Position numbers and translations under genes: made by a program. Under the pieces are notes generated by a model, which was given only the letters and a program-made list of their open reading frames with translations, was not told where the DNA came from and did not search any database. This document shows positions 24,148 through 37,757 of a DNA stretch of 64,000 nucleotides, piece by piece; position 1 is the stretch's first letter; the number at the start of each line of letters is the position of its first letter. This stretch comes from Citrus sinensis (Eukaryota > Streptophyta > Magnoliopsida > Sapindales > Rutaceae): assembly GCF_022201045.2 (NCBI RefSeq), contig NC_068557.1, positions 29,737,501-29,801,500 on the forward strand, in the 5' to 3' direction.

Positions 24148-25694
24148 GTTTCAAATCTTGATGCCGCCGCGGCGTTGTCGTTTCTCTAATTTGAAAAAGA
24201 TTTTGAATTTCGCATTTGAAAATAGAAAGGGTACTTTGGGAAATTACAAGATATCTGAGAATTGCGAGCCGATTAGTGAATAGAATAGAAAAGAAGAGAA
24301 AAGAAGGAGAAGATGTTGATGGTTTTGTTGACAAAGGCGAGAGTTTTTGTGCTTTCGGCTGGGTTAAAGCCTCAAGCTTCAGCTGATCGCGATTTTTTCC
24401 GTTGTAAATGAAATTCAGCGTTAGATTAGATTTTTTTATTTTTTTATTTTTTTTTTCTCACTAGTGGCACGCTTTAATGACGGTGATGATATCAACGGGA
24501 GGTAAGGGGTATTTTTAGTCACTGAGGTATTAGCCTGCAACAGCATGCGATGATGGGATAATGAATAATGAATGACTTGCGCGGTGTTGCTTACACAGAT
24601 TTAATCAAAGTGATGAGCTGATCTTTAATGTATGTACATATATAATTCTTAAAATTAAAAAAGTATAAATTTAATATATTAAAAATTAATATTTTTATTT
24701 ATTAATTTATCATCACTTTATTAAAATAAAAATATTCTTACGTAATATATACATGTCTATTTTTAATTGACATTTTAAAAATATTTAACTTCGTTTAGAC
24801 CGTAGACCATGGCTGCGAATCAGACAGCGTTAATTTGTCAAATAGGCTTATGGGTTTCAGTTGGTGCTTATGAGGTAAAAGACGGGGGCCAGATAGCAGT
24901 ACTTGTACTCTTTTCCTTTCTTAAAGCTGGATTTGGTTTTGTAGGCCCAGACAAAAACAAACATGAATGAGCCCAGAATGGACTATTGGACCATCTATTT
25001 TCTGTTCAGGTGGTAATGTTATCATTTTTAAAATAATTGTCATTATTGTTAACTGTATTATATAAATAATCAGTTATAAAAAAATTAATTAAGTATTTTT
25101 TAAAATTTATTTTTAATAGTACTGTGAGTTTTAAAAGTAATAAAATGTATTTGATAAATCTTATTGTTAAACTGTTGTGTAATACTATAAATGATTGAAT
25201 TGGATATAATATTAAATCAAATTTATTTATACATTTACAAACATATATAAACTATTTTTTTATTGTACCTATATATAATAGTTGATAATTATAATTAATA
25301 TTTTATATTATTTATTTTATTTTTATTTTATTATCTCAATACAATTTGCAACAATAATAATCTCTTTAGAATTATGATTTTATTTTCTAATTAATACATT
25401 TAATTTTTTTTTATAATGATATATATGAAATTATATTAAGTGTAAAAATGATTCTCGAAATCAAAGCTCCAATATCTACTTCTTCCATACTTTTCAAGAT
25501 TTGCTTAAGGATGTAGTGATTTTAGTAAAGATAATTTCTAAAAAAAATTATTAAATATTAAAATTAACTTTTAATTTTTTAAAATAATTTTTAGATTTTC
25601 AAACTGTAATTTTAAATAGGCCCTAACTACAGTTGTCCTTATCCATGTTACCAAACAACTCCAAAATAAAGATTGAGAAATTGAATGATACATG

Positions 25695-26504
25695 TAGAGA
25701 TGACAACAAAGCCCGACCCGAATTTTGAGGGCTTTGCCCTGAATTTAAGGGTCAAAAATAGCGTTAGGGTTTAAAAAATAAACGCCCGACTAAATTAGGG
25801 TCAGAGTTAGGACTTTATATGACCCGAAACGACCCGACCCTAACCTTAATTTAGTAACAATTTTATATACTTAAATTGTTTTCAAACTTTTTTTTCTTTA
25901 TTTTTTATAGGTAAAATTCTTAAATGTGAAATTTTTACCAGAGAGGAATTTATGGATGAAGAAGAATGTGGCCTGCAAATTTTGGAGTTTGAATTGTAGC
26001 TTTTTTTTTTTTTTTAATGTTGGGTTATGAATTGTAACTTTTATTAAACCAATGAACTAATGAACTCATTGTTTAAATTGTGGACTTATGGTATTCAGTT
26101 GTGTGTTTTTATTTTATTTGTTAAATTAATGAACTCTTTGGTTAGATTGTAGAATTAAATTGTGTGTTAATTGATGAACTTTTATTTATATTTGGTTATT
26201 TATATAATTTATGGTTAAGATGTTGAGTAGAACAATTTTTATATTTATGTTACTTTAAATAAGTTTCAAAATTTTTTAAATTTTAATATATTAGGCAATT
26301 TAAATTTAAATTATTTAAATATAAAAAAATTGGTAGGGCTCGGGCTTTTTCAAAGCCCGACCCTAACCCTTTTAGGGTCGAGTCAGAGCCGACCCGAATG
26401 TGAAACAATAAGACTTTTTATAGGGCTAGGGCTCTTTAGTTGTGTTATAGGGTCGGGCTCAGGCTTGGCCTGACCTGGCCTGACCCGATAAATTGACAAC
26501 CCTA
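25695..26504. mobile_element. Non-autonomous hAT-type element, 810 bp
   Basis: The ends are TAGAGATGACAA and, as reverse complement of the right end, TAGGGTTGTCAA. The flanks are GATACATG at 25687-25694 and GATACATG at 26505-26512, a perfect 8-bp target-site duplication diagnostic of hAT elements. The subterminal regions are rich in GCCCGACCC/AGGGTCGGG blocks arranged as inverted repeats. The interior is AT-rich without a transposase frame. It is organised like the 472-bp element at 8659, so the two may belong to one family. Confidence 0.85.
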
Positions 26505-26948
26505 GATACATGATGATGACTTGGAAGGTGTGGTGGTAGGAAGTAGGGATGAGGAACGTTTGATGTGAATTTCATATATTATTAGACGGGAACAAATAGT
26601 GTTTTTACCTTGAGTTAACCAAAAATAAGTATTTTATTGAGCTCGTGGATTAGCTGTAAATGATATAGTCCATATGATATTTTAACTTTAGAGTTAAAAT
26701 TCTGTAGCATGTTATTTATGTGTAATACAAGCTCCATAAAAAAAAAAAAAAAATCAAACTCTTACATATATATAGCAATGCAACACTTTTCAAAAAAAAA
26801 AAAAAAGGCAACGCAACAAGTTTAGCGCACTTAATTAAAACTTAAAATTGGATTTCCTTTGTACATTTTTTTTTGGTTGCAAGATATATAATTTTTTTTT
26901 CTCACTTAAATGATGCATTAATGTTCCAATGAATTTGAATTTTCATAA

Positions 26949-27388
26949 GGGAGATTGTCAATTTATCCCTTATGAAAATTGATATATACCACTTATCTCT
27001 ATTTTTTTTTAACAATTAATAGTTTCTTATATGAAAAATTTAAGAAAAACGAGGGGTAAATGAGTTATTTATTTGATATTTTATCTTAAAAATAATATAT
27101 ATATATATATTTATTTATTATAATAAAAAATATAAGAAAATATTTTATTATTAATTTTTTATTCACACCAAAACCTATGTTTCTTATTTTTAATATTTAA
27201 ATTATTTTTTTATTTTAATTTTAATTTATATAATTTATTTAATTAATAATAAATATGAATAAAAGTGTGTTCGAAAATAAAGAAAATATTATAAAATTAT
27301 GCTATTGGAGTTTTAATTGGCTATTATGAAATCAATATGGGATAAGTGGTGCGTATTAATTTTAATAAGAGGAAATTGAGAATCTCCT
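26949..27388. mobile_element. Mutator-type MITE, 440 bp
   Basis: The left end GGGAGATTGTCAATTTATCC and the reverse complement of the right end, AGGAGATTCTCAATTTCCTC, begin terminal inverted repeats of about 54 bp that share ACCACTTATC near their inner end. The flanks are TTTTCATAA (26940-26948) and TTTTCATAA (27389-27397), a perfect 9-bp target-site duplication, the Mutator length. There is no coding capacity. Confidence 0.8.
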
Positions 27389-28142
27389 TTTTCATAAAAT
27401 AAAATAGTCAAACTTGGAATTTTTTTTTTTTTGGGTCTGGTGGAATGCACTTGACAAATTCCTTTTATGTTGAATTAAATAAAATGTTAGAAGTAGTATC
27501 TATCAGTTGGATAGTACATTTAAGAAACATTTTAAAACTTAGTTATAATTGTAGCAAAAATCTAATATATTGAACTTTTTTTTTTAATAGAACGTATATT
27601 AAACATTAAAGCATCTTAAAATCGAAAAAACTTATTTAGTTAAACATTTTATTTCCTTATTTTTCAATCTTAAAAAAAAAAATCCATTTACAATGTACAA
27701 AAACAAGAATCACAAGAAATTGTGATGTGATCCGCTGGATAAACAGTTGGCGAACACAACCCAAACAAGGCAGACGCAAGTAAAGTTCACACGAAGAGTC
27801 AAGAGTATCCGAATCTCAAAACAGCACTGCAACCATATGAGCAGCAACCAGTAGAAATCCGCCACGCAATAAGCCACAAAAATCTATCTTCCTGCGCACA
27901 GCACGTTTCGGAGAATTCCATTGAACCTTACCTACTTTAAAATGTATTTTCACTGACACCCCAATTTTTTAACACGTCAGCACGCCTAAAATTACGTAAT
28001 GGAACCAAAAATCGTGCGCTTTCGGTAATTTCCTCGTAAAAAAAATCTATAAATTTTTTTTACTGCTGATTAATAAATTTAACAATATTTTTTATTATTA
28101 TCGTCATAGAAGTACTAATTTAGACCTTTCCCTATCTGGATC

Positions 28143-28232
28143 TAGGGTTTCTGTTTTCTTTAAGACTCGTTTCTTCAATATCAATCTTCGCCATCATCAA
28201 TCATCAATCATCGTCAAGATCACAAACCCTAG
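28143..28232 (+). promoter_or_regulatory. Telo-box motifs upstream of CPL1
   Basis: TAGGGTTT at 28143-28150 and AAACCCTAG at 28224-28232 lie 310-400 bases before the CPL1 start. Telo-boxes of this kind are common in promoters or leaders of plant housekeeping and translation-related genes. Whether they are active here is inference. Confidence 0.5.
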
Positions 28233-28544
28233 CAATCAGATTTACCACCACTCAAAAATTAATCAATCGAATAACCGGTAGATCATCAAGAAGAATATTT
28301 TTTTTTTGTCATTTGATCTATCTAAGAGAAATTGTTCTTTTTTGTTAAATTTGTACAAAAATCGGAATCGGATCAAATCTTAAAGCACCGATGATGATCA
28401 TGAAAGAAAAAACATACATCATGACACTTGATTTGACGATGAGACGGAAAATCGAAGTCGAGAACTGAAAAATTTTTGATTTTGTTTTATTTTGTTTTCT
28501 TAAAAAAATTTTGATTTTTGGGAGATCGGAAACAGAGAGAGAAA

Positions 28545-31500
28545 ATGTATAAAACGGTGGCGTATCTAGGAAAGGAAATATTGGGGGAAGTGGAGATATA
28601 TCCACAACAACAAGGTGAAGGTGGTGAAGGAGAGGAAAAGAACAAGAAAGTGTTCGATGAAATCAGAATAAGTTACTTCTCAGAAGCGAGTGAGAGGTGT
28701 CCGCCACTGGCAGTGCTACATACAATAACAGCTAGTGGGATTTGCTTCAAAATGGAGTCTAAATCATCGGACAACATCCAGCTACATCTTTTGCACTCCT
28801 CCTGTATCAGAGAGAACAAGGTATATTAATATCAACCCAAAATTGACAAAAATAGAATTAAAAATTTGTTTAAAAATGAGAACTTGAAGCTGCAAACTGA
28901 ACCTTCTGGACCAAAACGTATGAAATTTGGCAGAGCACAGATGTTGAATGAAATAACTTCACTGAATTTTTGACAATTTCAGGGGACCCATCTGGCAATT
29001 TTGTTGTAAGTAGTGTGAAGCTCAATTGTGCCAGTTTTCTCCTAAGTTTATGATAACTATTTGAACTTGATAGTTTTGCTCAGAAATAGAAATTATTAAC
29101 AGATTGTATGGAAGTTTGAACTCACTGGTTTAAGCCTGCTTTTAGGACTTGCTAAATTTGGACAATTTCATAGAACTTGTCTGATCTTGACAACATGCTT
29201 GCCTTATGATTTAATGGCAGTTGTATTGGCTTCATCTTGTCAATAGATCTATACTTTTACTTGATTATGATCATGCTAATGTTAAATGTCTTGGCACAAG
29301 TTTAATTATTGTCTTTGGCTTTAGCTGAATTAATGGATATTTAAAGGAGAAGTAGAAGACTTTTGATAACAAGTTTTCAGGTCTTTGTGGCTTCATTTCA
29401 TTGTGCAAAATGTTTATTTATTATAATTCTTCTGGGGGAATTTTGCATTTATTACATTTGTTTATGTTCATGCAAATCTGCTTATTTAAATTACCTTTAA
29501 TTGTGAAAAGTCACATGTTTAGATTTTGATATGATTCTTGAACATAGATGGTGATTACTGTTTTGGTGCCTACAGACTGCAGTGATGCCGCTGGGATTGA
29601 CTGAGGAGCTCCACTTGGTTGCCATGTATTCTAGGAATAACGAGAAACAGTATCCATGTTTCTGGGCATTCAGTGTTGGATCTGGACTGTACAATTCTTG
29701 TCTCACCATGTTGAACCTTAGATGTCTTGGCATTGTATTTGATCTGGATGAAACTCTCATAGTTGCAAATACAATGCGTTCGTTTGAGGATAGGATTGAA
29801 GCTTTACTGCGAAAAATTAGCACTGAGGTGGACCCACAGCGTATTGCTGGTATGCAGGCTGAGGTCAAGCGCTATCAAGATGACAAGAATATTCTAAAGC
29901 AATATGCTGAAAATGATCAGGTTAATGAAAATGGGAAGGTGATCAAAGTTCAGTCTGAGGTTGTTCCAGCCTTGTCTGACAGCCATCAAGCTCTTGTACG
30001 TCCACTCATACGGTTACAGGAGAAAAACATTATTCTAACGCGCATCAATCCGCAGGTGCGTGTTTATGAGTTCCAAACTGAACTGTTTTGATACTTTGTT
30101 CTTTTGTGTTTAAGTGCTGTTGTGAATTTGCCCTTCTCTCTCTCTCTCTCTCTAACTGCATCTTTGATCCCCCATCTCAATTTTCTTGGTTTGCTTCCAA
30201 TTCGATGTCTGCTTCCTTATTTCGTTCATTTGAAATTGATTGTACACTTTATGGGGATTGCCTTGGGACTTAAAAGGATTTTGCAATATTTATCCTTGTT
30301 CCATTGGATGGTCTATATCACTTAAAATTTATGTGATGATTTCCTGTAATCCTGTGTTCTGAATACATTCTAAGCATGAAAATTCATCAGACCACTTTGG
30401 TCAAGTAACAGAAAACTTTTGAATTCCTGTAGATTCGTGACACCAGTGTTCTGGTGAGGTTGAGACCTGCATGGGAAGACCTGCGGAGCTATTTGACTGC
30501 TAGAGGACGCAAGCGTTTTGAGGTTTATGTTTGTACAATGGCAGAAAGGGATTATGCTTTAGAGATGTGGAGGCTTCTTGATCCAGAGTCGAATTTGATA
30601 AATACAAAAGAATTGTTGGATCGCATTGTATGTGTGAAGTCTGGTGAGTGGCATGATCCAACTTGGAAATTCTTTGCAGCCATTTCTCATTGTGTTAACT
30701 TTTGCCTGCGATTATTTAAAATTTTGTTCAGTTTGCTTTAATGCTGCTTAGTTTTTTATCATGTTAATAGGTTCAAGGAAGTCTCTGTTCAATGTCTTTC
30801 AAGATGGAACATGTCATCCCAAGATGGCACTGGTGATTGATGATCGTTTGAAAGTATGGGATGACAAAGATCAACCTAGGGTGCATGTTGTTCCTGCATT
30901 TGCTCCATATTATGCTCCTCAAGCTGAAGTATTCACTACCTGCTTCTATCTTTTTAGTTTTTGTTGAAACTGCAAACACATCCATGCCAAACTTTGATCC
31001 CTTTTTTTTTTTTGTTGGCAACATGCACTCATCATAATTTGTCATGTTGCAGGCTAATAATGCTATTCCTGTTTTATGTGTGGCAAGGAACATTGCTTGC
31101 AATGTCAGAGGTGGTTTTTTCAAGTGAGCATACGATCCCTGTCTAAAGTTTTCATCCACGACATATGCTCCACCTCAGTCATTGTCTTCATTATCTCTCA
31201 AGCTTTGAGCAACTAAATTTTGTTCCTAGTCTATGACTTAAGTGTATCTTTTCAATGTGATAAGAACTTTGTATTTGATAACAGAGAATTTGACGAGGGT
31301 CTTCTGCAAAGGATACCAGAGATTTCATATGAAGATGATGTTAAGGATATTCCTTCCCCTCCTGATGTGAGCAACTATCTAGTGTCAGAGGTTAGTCATG
31401 AATATTTTTGTATTGTTGAGATATTTATGGAGTCACAACTGATACTTTGATTGCACCCTAACCTATGCATGTCCCCATCTCCATGATCATTTAGTTGTCA

Positions 31501-34500
31501 TATTCTTATTTATTAGAGTGCCTATATTTCTTTTTCACTGTTATTTTTTCTCCAGGATGATGCTGCTACTGCAAATGGAATCAAAGATCCACTTTCTTTT
31601 GATGGCATGGCTGATGCTGAGGTTGAAAGAAGACTGAAGGTAAGTAGTATTACTATTTTCTCGTTATTGTTTCATCCATTGATCTATGTATCTAGTTCTT
31701 TGTATTGTATGTGGAGAGAGTTGTTTTTAGAAATTGGCTAGTGATGTTAAGGCTTATGGTTGTGTCAATGTTGATATGTGAAAGTACTAAGTTAGCTGAT
31801 ACCGTTTTCTTTAGTGAGGGCAATTTTGCACCCTATATGCATCAAAGTTGAAGTTAATCCCATTTAAATCTGCTTTTCTTTCATGTAGGAGGCAATAGCA
31901 GCTTCTGCAACAATCTCTTCAGCAGTCGCCAATTTAGATCCAAGGCTTGCTCCTTTTCAGTATACGATGCCATCTTCTTCTAGCACCACCACTCTCCCTA
32001 CATCTCAAGCAGCAGTGATGCCATTGGCCAATATGCAGTTTCCTCCAGCCACTTCATTAGTTAAACCATTGGGTCATGTTGGTCCTCCAGAACAAAGCTT
32101 GCAGAGTTCTCCTGCAAGAGAAGAGGGTGAAGTGCCTGAATCTGAATTAGATCCTGATACCAGGAGAAGGCTTCTTATACTGCAACATGGGATGGATACA
32201 AGAGAAAATGCCCCAAGTGAAGCTCCATTTCCTGCAAGAACCCAGATGCAAGTTTCAGTTCCACGTGTGCCATCACGTGGAAGCTGGTTTCCTGTGGAAG
32301 AAGAGATGAGCCCACGGCAATTGAACAGAGCAGTACCAAAAGAATTTCCTTTGAATTCTGAGGCTATGCAAATTGAGAAGCACCGGCCTCCTCATCCATC
32401 TTTTTTCCCTAAGATAGAGAATCCTAGTACATCTGATAGGCCTCATGAAAATCAAAGAATGCCAAAAGAGGTGATCCATCTTGGTGGATTTTTTTTAAGT
32501 TGTAACTTTGGGTCATATGCCAGCATTTCTCAGCCAAGATCAGTGAACTGCATCAATCTTATAAGTTATGTGTATTTGCAGGCACTTCGTAGAGATGATC
32601 GGTTGAGGTTAAACCATACACTGTCAGATTATCAATCTTTCTCAGGTGATATGTGATACATTTGATTAGTATTAAACTGAATTTACTAATTTTTGTCAGT
32701 GGTGCCATCTTTTTATGAATGCTTGGAAGTCCATGTGGTTAGCTTTGATAAAGTATGGTTCCATATAGAGCTAGGTTTGTGGCATGATGTTGAACAAATA
32801 CAAGTGAGGCGGTCTCTGTTATTTTTATTTTTATTCTTTTGAGTTTAAAATGGTCATGATTTGATTGATCATCTGTTTGCTTGAAATTTAGTGTTCCTCT
32901 CTTGCTTTCTTCTTGGCTGGATACTTCCGTTTGATGTAGTGAATAGATGAAAGGAGGCAGTAACCTGCTGGAATTATACTGATTCTTTGTATCAATGTTT
33001 TCTCTTTTTTTGGGTGTTGAATTGTTTGTTTTGAGTTTTCCTGCTTGCATAATTCTGAAGATATTGCTGGACCTTGGGTTCCAATTATTATTTCTTTTTT
33101 GGTGATGGTTATGTATCAGCTTGCTTGTGATATGCATCTATGGGTGCTAATCCAAGAGATGCTGATATAATATATAGGCTGGCACATTTTTTTTTAAGAA
33201 AAAAATTTCTTTTAAGCTCAGCAGATATGGATTTTAGAGAAGTGATAGTGATTTGTTTGTTAACTATGGATTATATTCTTAGCTGATATATGGAGCTTAT
33301 TATTTGTTTACATATATTCATTATTTTTAAGTGTGTTCATTGTTTTTAAGTGTGTTAATTTGGGGTTCCATTTTGAAGGTGAGGAGATCCCCTTGAGTAG
33401 ATCATCTTCTAGCAGCAGGGATGTTGACTTTGAATCTGGAAGGGATGTTTCAAGTACAGAAACTCCATCAGGAGTTTTACAGGATATAGCAATGAAGTGT
33501 GGAACAAAGGTAATAGGAACAAATTTGCACTGCAAGAGAAATGCTGCAGATTATGATTTGTGACTCACATTTCATCTTTAGATTATTTTTACTTTATTTT
33601 TTATTTTTCTTAATGTAGGTGGAGTTCAGGCCCGCTTTGGTTGCTAGCACGGAATTGCAGTTCTCAATTGAGGTTCTTTATGCTCTTTGGCTTACAAAGT
33701 TTTTAGTTCATACCTGGTTTCATTAATATGATAATTTTTAGTCATTCATTCGAAACTAAATCCTTTCTCACTTTTTACCTATTTGCCTCAAGTACACAAA
33801 GTTAGTTAGATGGAATAGCACATGTTGTTTCGTTTCATTTTTTGAAAAATTTATATTCCTTTTTTCGTCATCTTTAGAGCAATCGCTTTGGGGAAAATAT
33901 CATAAAGTGGATTTTGTGTCTTCTAATAAAAGTAGATATTTGGTCAATACCATGCTTTTAGTAGGCTGGGTGTACTTTTAAAAGTTAGTTGGATTAGCAT
34001 TTGGAACAGAACATCAAGCTGCATTCTTATTGAAGTTGACACTAAAGCTGAATCATGAAACAACTCATATTGATAAATTTTTATGAACCTAAGGATACCA
34101 TTCTTTTACGGGCTTTTGTAAATTAACCTTAGTTATCAAAGATTTGCCAAAGAGAAATTACCTTTTCATTAGACCTAACATGTACACGCTCATGCACACT
34201 TGTATAACTTCCTTTAATAGACTTAGGGAACTAGGAAAAAAGCAATATGAGAACCAAGGAACAGGCAAGTCTTTTTTGGTGTCTTTTATTTATTAGGAAG
34301 CTTCAGATGTGAGTAAGCTTTTTACATCTAAGATGATATTTGCAGTTTTTAAATTGAGGGATGCCATGTCTCATGTACTCATCTTATTTATCATTTTCTG
34401 TAGGCTTGGTTTGCAGGAGAAAAAATCGGTGAAGGAATTGGTAGAACAAGAAGGGAAGCCCAACGTCAAGCTGCAGAGGGATCCATCAAGCACTTGGCTA

Positions 34501-36967
34501 GTAAGTTCTTGTTTTTCTGGTTGTATTGTGGTTACTCAACTCATTGTGTAATTATTTAGAGTTTGTGATGTAGATAGTGGTCATGTTTTGGCATTACTGA
34601 TATGTAACTGAAGTGTCCTTTTTGGGAAGCACTTGTTGACAACAAATCTTTAATTGTGCTTCAGTTCAAGTTGAATGTGTTAAGACTGAATGTTTTCTTC
34701 ACACAATTAATTTCGACATTGATCGTCTTCTTAAACTTCTCCTATCATCTAATTCTGTTAGTACGAGGGAGTGGAGTTGGCATGTTAGCTTTGTGACCAT
34801 CGTTTCTTTTCTCTTAATTTGCGGTGGTGCTCTTAGGAAATCTCCTGGAAAGTTGAGATTTCTCCTCTTAGTATTTCTCTTTGTAATTCTGACCAAGCCG
34901 GAAACTACTTTTGCAGATGTATATATGTTACGTGTTAAGTCTGACTCTGGTTCTGGTCATGGAGATGGTAGCAGATTTTCAAATGCAAATGAAAATTGCT
35001 TTATGGGCGAGATAAATTCATTTGGGGGTCAGCCATTGGCCAAAGATGAGTCTCTGTCATCAGAGCCTTCGAAGCTTGTTGATCCAAGACTGGAAGGCTC
35101 TAAGAAATTAATGGGTTCAGTATCGGCACTTAAAGAATTAGTGAGATTTCAGGAACTTGAGAAACTTGTTGTCATTATGTGGTTACTGTAGATTAATGTA
35201 ATGTACTTAAATTTACAATTATTGTTCTGGCATGGGTTTACTGGGGAACTTTTCCAGTGCATGACGGAGGGCCTTGGGGTAGTGTTTCAGCAGCAGCCTC
35301 CATCTTCAGCAAATTCAGTCCAGAAGGATGAAGTATATGCACAGGTCTGCTGTTTGCTTCTTTTCTGTGTGCTTTACTTTTGTGAACTACATTTTGAGAT
35401 AGCTTTCTCAAGTTACTAAGTTCAGAATAGTTGTGTTCATTTTCTAATTTTGTAGAAACTATAACTGTTGAAATTAGTTAAAATGCAAAACTGTCATAGG
35501 GGTTGGACATATCAAAGCATATCGGTCCTTGGACTTTAATTACTAACAAGGACATAATGAGCTTGGGTTTATCATCTTCCATGTCATTATCATGCCTTCT
35601 TCTTATGATAAAGGGACTACATTTCTGTTCATGGTGAATTCCGATCTCCCTCTTATGGCATTATGTGCTTCTCGAGTGGCAACATAAAGATGAAAGACAT
35701 ATTTTTCCCCCCGTGGGAATGTGGACTGTGGATGATGGAAAGGACCCCTGAGCATGGATTTATTATTCATATGTTATAGGTGGTTATGTATTTTGTAGGT
35801 CTCTAATAGGTGTTAGCCATTCTGGACGAATATGGATCAAAATTCCTACAGTCAGTTAGTTTACATTATGCTGGAACAGCAAGAATTATTTCTTCATGGG
35901 GGTGTCAAGAAATTTTACTGACATCATTTTTTGTAGAAGGAATTGAGTTAATATTCTTGTGGTGTTACTTGTGTTTTCTAATGTCTTTGTTCTGTTTTAA
36001 TATTTTCTTTCTTAGGTTGAAATCGACGGTCAGGTGTTAGGAAAGGGGATTGGGTCAACTTGGGATGAGGCTAAGATGCAGGTATTTCTATTGGATATTC
36101 AAAATTTTCTTGCCCTTAATGACTAGATTACATATACCTTATATTTACCATATATGCTTTTCAAATGCCTGGCATGCTACTTTTTTGTAGGCTGCTGAGA
36201 AAGCTCTTGGAAGTCTAAGATCAATGTTTGGTCAATTTCCTCAGAAACATCAGGGTTCCCCGAGGTGTGTGATTTTTCATGTTGCTAGAGTTAAGCTGTT
36301 ACTTTTTGAAACACAGAAATTAGTGAAGGCTGAATTGACCAGGAATTGTTTTACACTCCTTTTTTCACTTTTGCCTCATATCAGATTCCCAAGTCTGTGC
36401 CAAGTCTTATCCAGGCTCAGTTTATCCTCTTCTCTAATTTGTCCCCTTCTAAGTCTCCTGTGTGTGACCTATGTAGCTTCAGAAATGGAGAAAAGAGTAT
36501 GAGAAAGAACTACTAAAATGTTCAAAGAACAGAGATCGCGAGTAAGTGCATGTTTGGTGGGAAGAAATGGGAGGAGAGGACAGGAATGGAAATGAGAGAG
36601 GGGGAGAGAAAATGAGAGAAAAAGAGGGATAATCTCAATTTCATTTTTCTTGAGAGTTCCTAGTCTAGACATTGATTTTTTTAATTTTGTAGCCAGATAA
36701 ACACGTGGAGAATTTTTTTTTTTTTTGGGGGTCTGTTGCTTGTATCATCAGGAGTCTTCTTAGGTCCTATATATGCAGATGAACTTAATCTCCACATTGT
36801 TCTTAGTTGTTTTCTTTTTTACATTAAATTTTATCTTTATTTTTATATCGTGGATCAGGTCATTGCAAGGGATGCCAAATAAACGACTAAAGCCAGAATT
36901 TCCACGAGTTTTGCAGCGGATGCCCCCTTCTGGTAGATATCCCAAGAATGCACCTCCTGTTCCTTGA
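28545..36967 (+). CDS. CPL1: RNA polymerase II CTD phosphatase-like 1 (CPL1/FIERY2)
   Basis: Seventeen exons: 28545-28820, 29576-30055, 30433-30643, 30771-30928, 31053-31123, 31285-31390, 31556-31639, 31889-32470, 32582-32645, 33379-33509, 33619-33672, 34404-34500, 34917-35140, 35258-35344, 36016-36081, 36191-36264, 36859-36967. They join in phase to 957 residues, near Arabidopsis CPL1. The protein begins [19 protein letters not shown]. It has the FCP1-type catalytic motif DLDET at 148-152 and ALVIDDR and [19 protein letters not shown] further on. Two double-stranded-RNA-binding domains follow, at about 710-772 ([18 protein letters not shown]) and 840-922 (SALKEL...[21 protein letters not shown]). 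The basic tail ([10 protein letters not shown]) may be a nuclear signal. It is a nuclear phosphatase acting on Ser5 of the polymerase II C-terminal repeat and on HYL1, linking transcription, miRNA processing and stress response. Intron 8 is in frame and stop-free. Confidence 0.95.
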
Positions 36968-37757
36968 AAGACTGCAACTTTTTTATCCCACGCTTTGTTG
37001 ATACTGTGGATGGCGCGTTTTGTATTGTACATACCATAGAGAATGTGCAAAGGGGCTATCGGGATCCAGGACTGTCGGCATTTGACTGTAAGCCATTAAC
37101 CTTATCGCACCAGATTGACCTCATCATTTTGTTTTGGATTCTTTGGAGAGCAGGAGGGATAATCTTACCCAGTGACTGCATTTCTAAGATGCATATGCCT
37201 GGGATTAGCAGTCGTTGCTGTATTGTCTCTGTGGAGAGACACCTGATAAAATCGGGACAGACTCACTCACAGTTGTATTTACTTTTCTCCTCCATAATGC
37301 CTTGAAGCCTGATAAAATTAAATATCCTTCATAATGCCTTGAAGCCCACCCTTGCTTGTACGTGGTTGATGCCACATATTGCAATCAGCCTTGAGTACCA
37401 AATTTTTCGGGAAGAGCCTACTCGTGGGAGTTTTGAACTTGTGATGATCAAGGGCAGCTTCTGCTCCTGGCTTTTCCCATACAGCAAATATTAACCATCG
37501 GCAATTACAGGCCAAGTGACTGCCTTTATTGGTCGATCCCACCTGCCGGAAGATTGTGCTGGTTTAAAGAGTACTGACATTGATGGACTCCTTACTAACT
37601 CTGCTGAACTCATGTAATGCATACATATGCTTACCATAATCCATGGTTTGGAATTTTTCATCTCACTTGTTTTTCCGAACATCAAAAAAATTTGACCCGG
37701 ACAATAATTTGATCCGAACAATAATTAAGGTAATAATTCATTTAATCCATTTTAAAA

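Larger units (their letters stand above)
24148..28544. other. Spacer between divergent WAPL and CPL1 genes
   Basis: Contains both promoters at its ends. No gene is supported inside. It carries an hAT-type element (25695-26504), a Mutator-type element (26949-27388), long AT-rich stretches and poly-A runs near 26740 and 26795. The CPL1 side, from about 27.7 kb, is less AT-biased and has telo-box motifs. Confidence 0.6.

Noticed and set aside
24137-24334. A 65-codon minus-strand frame overlapping the WAPL start, looking like a repressive upstream ORF
   Set aside because: Its first codon is TTG; there is no ATG in that frame, so an upstream ORF by normal initiation is not supported.
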